Positions 1 to 7,060 of a stretch of DNA of 22,839 nucleotides are shown here, piece after piece. Each line of letters begins with the position of its first letter. The first letter of the stretch is position 1. Under the pieces are notes generated by a model. That model was not told where the DNA came from, searched no databases, and was given only the letters and a program-made list of their open reading frames with translations. A program made the position numbers and the translations under genes. The stretch is from Desulfobulbaceae bacterium UBA2775 (GTDB lineage Bacteria; Desulfobacterota; Desulfobulbia; Desulfobulbales; Desulfocapsaceae), in the NCBI GenBank assembly GCA_002352445.1, contig DEIL01000244.1, forward strand, positions 1-22,839, written 5' to 3'.

Positions 1-63
1 TAATTCCGCATTGGGCACCGAAAGGAGGCTCTTCTCCTGATGCTCGATTTTTCTTTTCTACGG

Positions 64-255
64 CCAGGAGGCTGTCAGAGAATACGCATTTTTTTCTCAA
101 ATCGAGGTTTTTTTGGAAAAATAAGCCCAGTCATATAGGTGATATCGGAGTTTACGCTTTCCTGCGAGCATTATTTTTATGAAAACAACGAAGAGTTGGG
201 GACAGGTAAGCGAGTTTACGAGACTCCGCAGATGCATTCTCGGACAGCCTCTTAG
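64..255. repeat. MITE-like inverted-repeat element, copy 1
   Basis: Short non-coding element whose ends are inverted repeats. The left end reads aggaggctgtcagagaat at 66-83, and the reverse complement of the right end reads aagaggctgtccgagaat. It closely matches a second copy at 8621-8783 along its length, including the internal word gatatcggagt. This copy also has an inner inverted repeat (about 146-162 with 205-228) that the second copy lacks on the right side, so this may be the more complete form. No transposase is encoded. It resembles a miniature inverted-repeat transposable element moved in trans; the parent family was not identified. Confidence 0.75.
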
Positions 256-460
256 AGAAGATATGCACTTTGTAATTGACAAATATGCTTATTTGTGGTT
301 TTGTTACTCGGTTTTATTGTTCAGTACTGTGCTGTGATCTCTGTTGGGATTTCGTCGGAGGAACAGTTTTGCTGATAAGGTGTTGAGCACTTTCGGTTCT
401 GTTGGCTGGATGTTCAAACTATAGCTTTTGTGCGTGTTTTTTTTGCGGAGAGGCTTTTGA

Positions 461-486
461 AAGTGGGCAATGCCCGCTTTTTTTTA
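461..486 (+). terminator. Rho-independent terminator upstream of rimP
   Basis: An 8-bp stem (461-468 paired with 472-479, one G-T wobble) with a 3-nt loop is followed by an unbroken run of eight Ts (478-485). The U tract lies on the plus strand only, so it stops rightward transcripts. It lies about 80 bp before the -10 box of the likely rimP promoter. It could end an upstream transcript or act as an attenuator in a longer rimP-nusA leader. Confidence 0.85.
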
Positions 487-541
487 TGTCCGTATGTTTG
501 TCGAGATGGTTGGCTACATTTTTAAGTGGGTTTGGTTGCTT

Positions 542-572
542 TTGCCTCACGATAAACAGGATCCCTTATAAT
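542..572 (+). promoter_or_regulatory. putative rimP-nusA-infB operon promoter
   Basis: A perfect TATAAT at 567-572 is followed directly by GCGAC, a GC-rich discriminator like those of stringently controlled stable-RNA promoters. The best -35 is TTGCCT at 542-547 with a 19-nt spacer, longer than the ideal 17. The transcription start would be near 579, about 80 nt before rimP. This is read from the sequence only. Confidence 0.55.
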
Positions 573-660
573 GCGACATTGAGAATTCGATGAAACAGGG
601 AAAAATTTTCTAAGGTACTGAAGATACAAAGCTGGGTAGAAGGTAACTGGAATATAGTGT

Positions 661-1116
661 ATGAGTGAATATATTATCGACAAAGTAAAGGACTTTCTTC
701 AAGAACTGTTGCCTTCAATGGGATTGGAACTTTTCGATATTCAATTTCGCAGAGAAGGGCATGGCTGGGTTCTGCGAGTTTTTATTGATAATGAAGGCAG
801 TGTGGAGTTGACACACTGCTCTAATGTCAGCCGTGAACTGAGTCATTATCTCGATGTTGAAGATATAATTGATCATGCATATAATCTTGAAGTTTCTTCT
901 CCCGGGATTGAACGTCCTTTGAGATCTGTCACTGATTTTCATCGGTTTACAGGGGAGAAGGCCAGGGTAAAATTGTCAGAACCTGTAGAAGGGAAAAAGA
1001 TATTTGAAGGCACCATTGAAAAGGTGAGCGGCAATGAAATTCATCTGAGGCTGGAAGATGAAAACCTCATACAGTTTTTTTATGAGGCGATCAATAAAGC
1101 CAGATTGGCAATTTGA
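661..1116 (+). CDS. rimP: ribosome maturation factor RimP
   Basis: RimP is needed for maturation of the 30S ribosomal subunit and binds free 30S particles in the cytoplasm. The 151-residue length is normal for the family. The N-terminal domain shows the typical pattern GLELFDIQFRREGHGWVLRVFID and the diagnostic stretch LEVSSPGIERPLRSVTDF (near residues 76-93), followed by a small SH3-like C-terminal domain (about 95-151). The ATG at 661 has only a weak Shine-Dalgarno sequence (tgga about 10 nt upstream). It is the first gene of the nusA-infB cluster, as in most proteobacteria. A promoter with a GCGAC discriminator and an upstream terminator lie in front of it. Function is assigned by family; identification is firm. 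Confidence 0.95.
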   Translation: MSEYIIDKVKDFLQELLPSMGLELFDIQFRREGHGWVLRVFIDNEGSVELTHCSNVSRELSHYLDVEDIIDHAYNLEVSSPGIERPLRSVTDFHRFTGEKARVKLSEPVEGKKIFEGTIEKVSGNEIHLRLEDENLIQFFYEAINKARLAI

Positions 1117-1156
1117 GATATATCAGATTTGCAGGTATATCGAGAGTAGGGGCATC

Positions 1157-1171
1157 CTCCAGTAGCTGGAG
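1157..1171 (+). other. small perfect stem-loop in the rimP-nusA gap
   Basis: CTCCAG-TAG-CTGGAG forms a 6-bp perfect hairpin in the 84-bp gap between rimP and nusA, ending about 30 nt before the nusA start. It lacks a U tract, so it is not an intrinsic terminator. It could be an RNA processing or stability element, or chance. Confidence 0.35.
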
Positions 1172-1200
1172 CCGAAAGTCATAATGACGGGGTAAAAAGA

Positions 1201-2610
1201 ATGCTATCGGATTTGAAACGCATCATCGACCAGATCAGTAGAGATCGAGGGTTCGACAAGGCATTGCTTATAGAAGCAATTGAAGAGGCTGTTCAGTCAG
1301 CTGCCAGGAAGAAACTCGGTAGCCGTCGGGATATCGAAGTTCGATATAACGAAGAGCACGGTGAAGTCGAAATTTTTCAGTTTAGAGTAGTTGTTGAAGA
1401 ACCTTTGGATGAGCAGACGGAAGTAGCTTTGAGTGAGGCGATTAAGCTTGATCAGGATGTACGGCTGGGCGATGAACTTGGCGAGAAAATGGTGAATATT
1501 ACTGATCTTGGCCGGATTGCAGCACAATCGGCTAAACAGGTTATTATCCATAAAATGAAGGACGCCGAGCGGGAAGTGATCTATGACATGTTCAAGGATC
1601 GTGTCGGAGAGGTGGTCAGTGGCATCGTTCAACGATTTGAGCGTGGCAACATGATTGTCAATCTTGGTCGGACCGATGCAATTTTGCCCAAAGATCAGCA
1701 GATTCCCAAAAGATCTTTTAAACAGGGGGATCGAATCCGGGCATATTTGAAGGAAGTTCGGCAGACCTCACGGGATTCTCAGCTGATACTTTCCCGCACC
1801 AGCGATGAATTTTTGGAGAAACTCTTTCATATGGAAGTTCCTGAAATGTCCGAAGGGATTGTACGTGTAATGGCAGTGAGCAGGGAGCCGGGGTTTCGTG
1901 CCAAAATTGCAGTCAGTTCTTCTGAAAGTGATGTTGACCCAGTAGGTGCATGTGTGGGGATGAAAGGTTCCCGGGTTCAAAATGTTGTCCAGGAACTTCA
2001 AGGTGAGCGGATAGATATTGTTACCTGGAGTCCTGATCCGGCCAAATATGTATATAATGCCCTGTCACCTGCCCATGTGAGCATGGTCAGAGTTGATGAA
2101 GATGCAAAGTCACTCCTGGTAGTTGTCCCCAACGACCAGCTTTCTCTGGCAATTGGCAGGCAGGGACAGAATGTACGGCTTGCCTCCAGACTCCTTGGGT
2201 GGCGTATTGATGTGAAGAGTGAACAGCGTTATGCTAATCTGGAAAATAAGGGTTACCTGTCGCTTCTTGCAATGAATGGTGTTGATGAGGCCCTCGCTGA
2301 TCAACTGTTTGCAAAAGGTATATCTTCTACCCTGGTTCTGGCAGAAAAAGATGTTGATGATCTTACAATAATACGTGCCATTGATGATGAGTTTGCTCAG
2401 GTCTTGATTGAAGAGGCAAAGGCCAATCCATTTGAAGAGGTAGCTGTCAGTGATGATGAGACTGTGGTATCGGCGGAAGGTGCAGATAATTCGGTATCTG
2501 ATCAGGATGAAACTGCAACAGCAGATCCGGTGGATGGGCAAGGTGAACCAGAGAAAGATGAAGTTGAAGCAGACAAAGATCTAACTGAAGCTGCCGGGGA
2601 AAAAGAATAG
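1201..2610 (+). CDS. nusA: transcription termination/antitermination factor NusA
   Basis: NusA binds RNA polymerase and nascent RNA, modulating pausing, intrinsic termination and antitermination. The 469 residues give an N-terminal RNAP-binding domain (about 1-130), an S1 domain (about 135-200, GEVVSGIVQRFERGNMIVNLG), and two KH domains (about 230-345) with GMKG near 253 and GRQG near 319 as RNA-binding loops. One helix-hairpin-helix-like repeat follows (about 350-410, LLAMNGVDEALADQLFAKGI). The C-terminal 60 residues are a very acidic low-complexity tail; a second complete AR-type repeat as in E. coli is not evident. The start has a GGGG Shine-Dalgarno about 10 nt upstream. It is the second gene of the operon. 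NusA commonly autoregulates this operon, which may relate to the upstream terminator. Confidence 0.97.
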   Translation: MLSDLKRIIDQISRDRGFDKALLIEAIEEAVQSAARKKLGSRRDIEVRYNEEHGEVEIFQFRVVVEEPLDEQTEVALSEAIKLDQDVRLGDELGEKMVNITDLGRIAAQSAKQVIIHKMKDAEREVIYDMFKDRVGEVVSGIVQRFERGNMIVNLGRTDAILPKDQQIPKRSFKQGDRIRAYLKEVRQTSRDSQLILSRTSDEFLEKLFHMEVPEMSEGIVRVMAVSREPGFRAKIAVSSSESDVDPVGACVGMKGSRVQNVVQELQGERIDIVTWSPDPAKYVYNALSPAHVSMVRVDEDAKSLLVVVPNDQLSLAIGRQGQNVRLASRLLGWRIDVKSEQRYANLENKGYLSLLAMNGVDEALADQLFAKGISSTLVLAEKDVDDLTIIRAIDDEFAQVLIEEAKANPFEEVAVSDDETVVSAEGADNSVSDQDETATADPVDGQGEPEKDEVEADKDLTEAAGEKE

Positions 2611-2633
2611 AGGAGTAGCAGCCAATATTTTTG

Positions 2634-2840
2634 ATGACGAAAAAACCCCTTCGTACTTGTTGTTACTGCAGAAAAAAAATGCTAAAAGACGAATTGAACA
2701 GGTTTGTCTGGCTGGACGGGACGGTTCAGCCTGATCCTGAACAGAAAATGCAGGGTCGTGGAGCATACTGTTGTAAAAAGAAACTATGTACAGAAGGTTT
2801 CTTTAGACTGAAGAAATGGAGAAGATTGTTTCGTCTCTAA
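2634..2840 (+). CDS. ylxR: YlxR family protein (DUF448)
   Basis: A small basic protein of 68 residues matching the YlxR/DUF448 family: RTCCYCRKKMLKDELNRF near the N-terminus, then the diagnostic GRGAYCC and KKLC segment. The family is usually found between nusA and infB, as here. Members have been linked to RNA binding and, in some bacteria, to transcription regulation or RNase P; the role in this organism is inferred only. Two Cys pairs (CCYC and CC...C) could bind a metal. The start is uncertain: ATG 2634 lies 18 nt after AGGAG (2611-2615) and TTG 2631 lies 15 nt after it, both too far for an ideal site. An in-frame stop at 2616 rules out a longer form. The ylxQ (L7Ae-like) gene often found next is absent. 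Confidence 0.85.
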   Translation: MTKKPLRTCCYCRKKMLKDELNRFVWLDGTVQPDPEQKMQGRGAYCCKKKLCTEGFFRLKKWRRLFRL

Positions 2841-2935
2841 AAAGAGAATTAAAATAGTTTATCTGAAGATGTAATGCAGGCACCATCGATGTAGATGAGC
2901 GAAACAACTGTTGAGATGTAATACGGGAGTGAAGG

Positions 2936-5584
2936 ATGAGCAGGATTAGGATTTATGAGCTGGCGAAAGAGGCTGGCATGAGCAGTAAGGTCTTGGCCGA
3001 TAAATTGTTGGAACAGGGATATGATATTAAGGGCCATAGCTCTACAGTTGACGACGAAACCGCCGAAAAGATCCGGGATACCATTCTAAAATCGACCGAT
3101 ACTGAACTTGTTGAGAAGAGAATCAGCGGGAAAGCGGGATCAACAGTTATTCGGAGAAGGGCTAAGTCCATAAAAAAGCCAAAGGTTGAGGAAGTTCTCC
3201 CTGAGGTTGAAGAAATTGACACTGAATCTGATATAGTTGCAGTTGATGATGCTCAGGTAAAAGCCGGTCAGGAAGAAGAGAGTCCGGAGCTTGCTGAGTC
3301 TGTTGCAAAAGAAGAGGAGATTGCGGTCGCCCTTGACGAGGAAGCGGTAGAGAAGGGTAAAGAGATCACTCCCGCTGAACCCGAAGCTATTGATAAAGAG
3401 ACTGATCAGGTAGCAGAAAAAGAGAAAAAGCCTGCCGAGAAGGGTAAGGTTGAGAAAAAACCTGTGGTTCGTAAAGGGGTTGCCAGGGTGGTGGGAACTA
3501 TTGAACTGCCTGAGGAGAAAGTTGTGCCACCCCGTCCTCGGAAGAAAGGAGGTAAACCGCCGCAGAGAAAACCAAGAGTTGCTGCGGTTGCTCAAGATCC
3601 TGCTCCAGTTCGGGAAGAAGCCGGGCGTGTCAAGAAAAAAGGCAAAAAGGCTGCTCAGCCTGATAGCAATAAAGGCGATGCTCGTCGTAGAGGTGGAAAA
3701 AAAGGACAGAAGAACGTCAGATTCACTCATTTTGCCAATGATTATCAGGGTGGCTATGGAGGCAAGCGAGGGAAGAAGGGTGGCAAGCGTGGGCCTAAAG
3801 CAGTATCTCCTCCCTCAGAAATGAAGGCCAGCAAGAAAAGATTTAAAGTGTACGATACCATCAGTATTGGGGATCTTGCACAGCGTATGAAAGTTAAGGC
3901 CAGTGATGTGATTGCCAAACTGATGGGGCTTGGAGTTATGGCCACCATCAATCAAACTGTTGATACCGACACCGCGATGATTATTGCTTCTGATTTCGGC
4001 TATGAGATTGAACAGGGTATTACTGAAGAACTGGGGATCCAGATGCTTATTGAGTCGGAGTCCGGCGGTGAACAACTGCCGCGTTCGCCAGTTGTTACAG
4101 TTATGGGCCATGTAGACCACGGCAAAACATCCATTCTTGACGCAATTCGAAAAACTGATGTTGCGGAAGGCGAAGCAGGAGGTATTACTCAACATATTGG
4201 TGCATATCATGTACGGTCAAATGCCGGCGATGTGACCTTTGTAGATACACCCGGTCATGCTGCTTTTACTGAGATGCGTTCCCGCGGGGCTCAGGTAACG
4301 GATATTGTCATCCTGGTTGTCGCTGCGGATGACGGTGTTATGGATCAGACCCGTGAGGCGATAAGTCATGCTCAGGCTGCAGATGTGCCTATAATCGTTG
4401 CCGTCAATAAAATCGACAAGGACAACGCTGATATCGATCGGGTTAAACGTGAACTTGCCGAGTTAGACCTGTCCCCTGAAGAGTGGGGCGGCGAAACGAT
4501 GTACTGTGAAACTTCAGCAAAACAGAATATCGGTATAAATGAGCTCATGGAGATGATTCAGCTTCAGGCGGAGATACTTGAACTTGAAGCGGATAGTAAC
4601 AGAAAGGCCCGGGGAAGGGTTGTCGAAGCCCAGCTGCATAAGGGACGAGGAGCTGTGGCAACTGTTCTTATTCAGGATGGAACTGTCAGGACTGGAGAGC
4701 ATTTTGTTGTTGGCCAATACAGTGGAAAGGTCAGGGCCATGCTTGACTATAAAGGCAAAGCCATTCAGGAGGCCGGTCCATCTATTCCTGTTGAAATCCA
4801 GGGTTTGACCGGTGTACCGAGTGCAGGTGATGAGTTTATTGTTGTAACCGATGAAAAGATGGCGAAAAGTGTCTCCCAGGTAAGAGCACTCAAGGTGAGA
4901 GAGTCTGAGTTGGGGGCAAATACCAAGATCTCACTGGATAAGCTTTTTGAGCAGATGAGTGAGGGAGAAGTTCGCGAATTGAGGGTTGTGCTCAGGGCTG
5001 ATGTGCAGGGAACCCTGGAGGCGTTTGCCAAGGCAGCAGAAGAGCTCTCAACAAAGGCAATCAAGGTAAGGGTACTTCATGAAGGTATAGGAACGATAAC
5101 TGAGTCGGATATTCTGCTGGCCTCTGCCTCAGATGCAATCATTATCGGTTTTAATGTCAGGCCGAACGTCAAGGTCAAGGAACTTGCAGAGAAAGAAAAC
5201 GTTGATGTGCGCTCGTATGATGTCATTTACCATGCCCTTGATGATATCCGCAAGGCTATGGTGGGGATGCTTGAACCGACGTTTGAGGAAGATGTGATCG
5301 GCCTTGCCGAGGTGCGTGACACCTTCCATGTTCCAAAAATCGGTACCATTGCCGGTTGCGGGGTTGTTGATGGTAAAATTCAGCGCAATGCCGGGGTACG
5401 GGTACTGCGTGACGGTGTGGTTATATATACAGGAAAAATTGACTCTTTAAGAAGATTTAAAGATGATGTCAAAGAGGTGGGTTCCGGCTATGAATGTGGT
5501 ATCGGTGTTGAAAAATTTAATGATATCAAAGTTGGAGATAACCTTGAAGCGTATGTAATGGTTGAGGTTGAGGCTACTCTCTAG
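2936..5584 (+). CDS. infB: translation initiation factor IF-2
   Basis: IF-2 is the GTPase that brings fMet-tRNA to the 30S subunit and promotes subunit joining. The 882-residue product has an N-terminal IF2N domain (about 2-50, IRIYELAKEAGMSSKVLADKL), a long Lys/Glu/Gly-rich linker (about 70-300), and a second IF2N-like domain (about 303-355). The GTPase follows with G1 GHVDHGKT at 391-398, G3 DTPGH at 437-441, G4 NKID at 491-494 and G5 SAK near 527. Domain II, III and the C-terminal fMet-tRNA-binding domain complete it. The start has GGGAG 6 nt upstream. Length is typical of proteobacterial IF-2. The charged linker shows repeated Lys-Lys and Gly-Gly-Lys runs, normal for this factor. DUF503 (ylxP), often between infB and rbfA, is missing. 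Confidence 0.98.
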   Translation: MSRIRIYELAKEAGMSSKVLADKLLEQGYDIKGHSSTVDDETAEKIRDTILKSTDTELVEKRISGKAGSTVIRRRAKSIKKPKVEEVLPEVEEIDTESDIVAVDDAQVKAGQEEESPELAESVAKEEEIAVALDEEAVEKGKEITPAEPEAIDKETDQVAEKEKKPAEKGKVEKKPVVRKGVARVVGTIELPEEKVVPPRPRKKGGKPPQRKPRVAAVAQDPAPVREEAGRVKKKGKKAAQPDSNKGDARRRGGKKGQKNVRFTHFANDYQGGYGGKRGKKGGKRGPKAVSPPSEMKASKKRFKVYDTISIGDLAQRMKVKASDVIAKLMGLGVMATINQTVDTDTAMIIASDFGYEIEQGITEELGIQMLIESESGGEQLPRSPVVTVMGHVDHGKTSILDAIRKTDVAEGEAGGITQHIGAYHVRSNAGDVTFVDTPGHAAFTEMRSRGAQVTDIVILVVAADDGVMDQTREAISHAQAADVPIIVAVNKIDKDNADIDRVKRELAELDLSPEEWGGETMYCETSAKQNIGINELMEMIQLQAEILELEADSNRKARGRVVEAQLHKGRGAVATVLIQDGTVRTGEHFVVGQYSGKVRAMLDYKGKAIQEAGPSIPVEIQGLTGVPSAGDEFIVVTDEKMAKSVSQVRALKVRESELGANTKISLDKLFEQMSEGEVRELRVVLRADVQGTLEAFAKAAEELSTKAIKVRVLHEGIGTITESDILLASASDAIIIGFNVRPNVKVKELAEKENVDVRSYDVIYHALDDIRKAMVGMLEPTFEEDVIGLAEVRDTFHVPKIGTIAGCGVVDGKIQRNAGVRVLRDGVVIYTGKIDSLRRFKDDVKEVGSGYECGIGVEKFNDIKVGDNLEAYVMVEVEATL

Positions 5585-5614
5585 GAATAGGCGCTATAGA
5601 GAAGGGGGGAATGT

Positions 5615-6034
5615 GTGACAATCTGGGATCCTAAACAGACGTTAGACTCCATAGGCCTTGGCGGAAAAAAAGAGAGGAAGAGGTCGGCCAAGGTTGCAGA
5701 TGCCATTCGTGTTGAACTTGCCACCCTGCTGGTCAGTAAGGTGAGGGATCCCAAGCTGCAGGGTGTAAATATCTCCAGGGTTGAGGTAACTGACGATTTA
5801 CGTATTGCGCGTATCTTTTTTACTGTTCTGGATAACCGGAAAGGTGCAAAATCGGCAGAGAAAGGGTTGCAAAGGGCAAAAGGATTTATGCGAAGTCATA
5901 TTGCCAGGACATTGAATTTGCGTTTTACGCCGGCTCTTCAGTTTCGATATGATGAAACTGCAGAAAAGGTTGAAGAGCTAGATATTCTATTCCAGGAAAT
6001 TGCTAATGATAGAAAAGCCGGGGATGATTCCTGA
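5615..6034 (+). CDS. rbfA: 30S ribosome-binding factor RbfA
   Basis: RbfA is a KH-fold protein that assists late maturation of the 16S rRNA 5' end and of the 30S subunit. The 139-residue sequence shows the family pattern: RSAKVADAIRVELATLLV, VRDPKLQGVNISRVEVTDDL, ARIFFTVL, and the C-terminal LNLRFTPALQFRYDETAEKVEELDILF. The start is GTG at 5615, with a strong GAAGGGGGGA Shine-Dalgarno ending 4 nt upstream. An ATG 4 nt upstream is in a different frame and closes after seven codons. It lies 30 bp after infB, and its end overlaps the start of nrnA by 29 bp, which suggests translational coupling. Confidence 0.95.
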   Translation: MTIWDPKQTLDSIGLGGKKERKRSAKVADAIRVELATLLVSKVRDPKLQGVNISRVEVTDDLRIARIFFTVLDNRKGAKSAEKGLQRAKGFMRSHIARTLNLRFTPALQFRYDETAEKVEELDILFQEIANDRKAGDDS

Positions 6035-7016
6035 AAAGCTGGTTCAGGCCATTACAGGAAAAGGGAATGTTGTATTGCTATCCCATGTTCATCCGGATGG
6101 GGATGCTTTAGGGTCCCTGTTTGGGTTTGCCGAACTTCTGGAAAATTTAGGGAAAAATGTGTTTTGTTTTGTTGAGGAGCCGGTTTCCCACCTTTACGAT
6201 TTCCTGCCGGGTTGTGAACGGGCTAATTGCAGTTTCGAGGAGTTAAGAGAGTTTGTTGATGGAGCCGAACCAGATGTTATGGCAATTGCACTGGATTGCG
6301 GCGATGAGTACAGACTGGGAAAATACAAAGAAGATTTTTTGCGAATCTCCCCGTTTATAGTGATTGACCATCATCTGTCCCATAGGAATTTTGGTACATT
6401 GAGGTGGGTTGATTCCCATGGTTCCTCTACAGGAGAGATGGTGTATGAGCTTGGAATAGCTCTTGGTGCAGATATGAATTTCAAAGCTGCATACAACCTC
6501 TATGTTGCAATTTGTACTGACACAGGATCATTCAGATATGAATGTACCGGAGCGAGAACTCTTCATATCGCTGCTGAATTGATAGAAAAGGGAGTACGCC
6601 CTCAAGAAGTTTGTGGACAGTTATATGATAATTACAGCCGCGAGCGACTCAAGCTTATGGAGTTTGTTCTGGCCACTGTCACACTCCTGGAGTCAGAGCA
6701 GGTTGCCTTTATGCATGTAACACAGCAGATGCTCGAAGAGAGTGGGACGACGATGCATGATGTTGAAGGGTTTATCGACTATCCGCGTTCGCTTCGTTCT
6801 GTCAGGGTTGCTGCTTTCGTCAAAGAAGGGGCGAATGGACAGATATCTGTCAGTCTTCGCGCAAAGGGAGAATTTGATGTTGCCGCTATCGCCAAATTGT
6901 TTGGCGGTGGAGGCCATCGAAATGCTGCCGGCTTCCGGGCTTTGCAAACGACCATTGAAAAGGTTTATTTACAGCTGAGAGAGGAAATAAGTAGAGCTTT
7001 GAACGAAAGGAAGTAA
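6006..7016 (+). CDS. nrnA: bifunctional oligoribonuclease / pAp phosphatase NrnA-like (DHH/DHHA1)
   Basis: A DHH-family phosphoesterase of 336 residues. Family members with this DHH plus DHHA1 layout degrade short oligoribonucleotides (nanoRNA) and dephosphorylate 3'-phosphoadenosine 5'-phosphate. Metal-binding motifs are visible: SHVHPDGDALGS near residue 27, LDCGD near 98, and VIDHHLSH near 120. The C-terminal DHHA1 domain ends with GGGGHRNAAG. ATG 6006 is preferred over TTG 6000 because AGGA at 5994-5997 lies 8 nt before the ATG. The gene overlaps rbfA by 29 bp and sits between rbfA and truB, a common order in many bacteria. In a sulfate reducer the pAp activity could matter to sulfur metabolism, but nanoRNA turnover is the safer role. 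Confidence 0.9.
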   Translation: MIEKPGMIPEKLVQAITGKGNVVLLSHVHPDGDALGSLFGFAELLENLGKNVFCFVEEPVSHLYDFLPGCERANCSFEELREFVDGAEPDVMAIALDCGDEYRLGKYKEDFLRISPFIVIDHHLSHRNFGTLRWVDSHGSSTGEMVYELGIALGADMNFKAAYNLYVAICTDTGSFRYECTGARTLHIAAELIEKGVRPQEVCGQLYDNYSRERLKLMEFVLATVTLLESEQVAFMHVTQQMLEESGTTMHDVEGFIDYPRSLRSVRVAAFVKEGANGQISVSLRAKGEFDVAAIAKLFGGGGHRNAAGFRALQTTIEKVYLQLREEISRALNERK

Positions 7017-7018
7017 AA

Positions 7019-7060
7019 ATGGCGGTTCAAAATCTCATTTTCTCAAAGAGACGCTTTTGA
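7019..7060 (+). CDS. 13-codon mini-ORF overlapping the truB start
   Basis: ATG 7019 is preceded by AAGGAAG (a good Shine-Dalgarno) and opens a 13-codon frame (MAVQNLIFSKRRF) ending at TGA 7058-7060. The stop shares its A with the ATG of truB (TGATG), the classic layout of translational coupling. It is in a different frame from truB. It could be a leader peptide that delivers ribosomes to truB, or a chance frame in a spacer. No homology can be judged at this size. Confidence 0.4.
   Translation: MAVQNLIFSKRRF

Larger units (their letters stand above)
256..660 (+). other. non-coding leader region upstream of rimP
   Basis: No credible protein gene is seen here. A 63-codon open frame at 402-593 runs through a strong terminator and has no recognisable family. 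The stretch holds a TTGACA box at 276-281 just after the repeat element, an intrinsic terminator at 461-486, and the rimP promoter at about 542-572. A short RNA could be made between the first box and the terminator, but no known RNA family was recognised. The rimP 5' leader would then be roughly 80 nt. Confidence 0.55.

Noticed and set aside
22..55. aggag/ctcct hairpin followed by a T-rich stretch at the left edge
   Set aside because: The stem is only 5 bp and the T tract is interrupted and 8 nt away; too weak to call a terminator.
97..282. 61-codon minus-strand open frame over the first repeat element
   Set aside because: It lies almost wholly inside the inverted-repeat element, and the second copy of the element does not keep the frame.
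402..593. 63-codon plus-strand open frame before rimP
   Set aside because: It runs straight through a strong intrinsic terminator, has no plausible Shine-Dalgarno and no recognisable family; composition is Cys/Phe-rich as in translated non-coding DNA.
3450..3824. 124-codon frame inside infB
   Set aside because: Shadow frame of the Lys/Glu-rich IF-2 linker; the real frame carries the complete IF-2.
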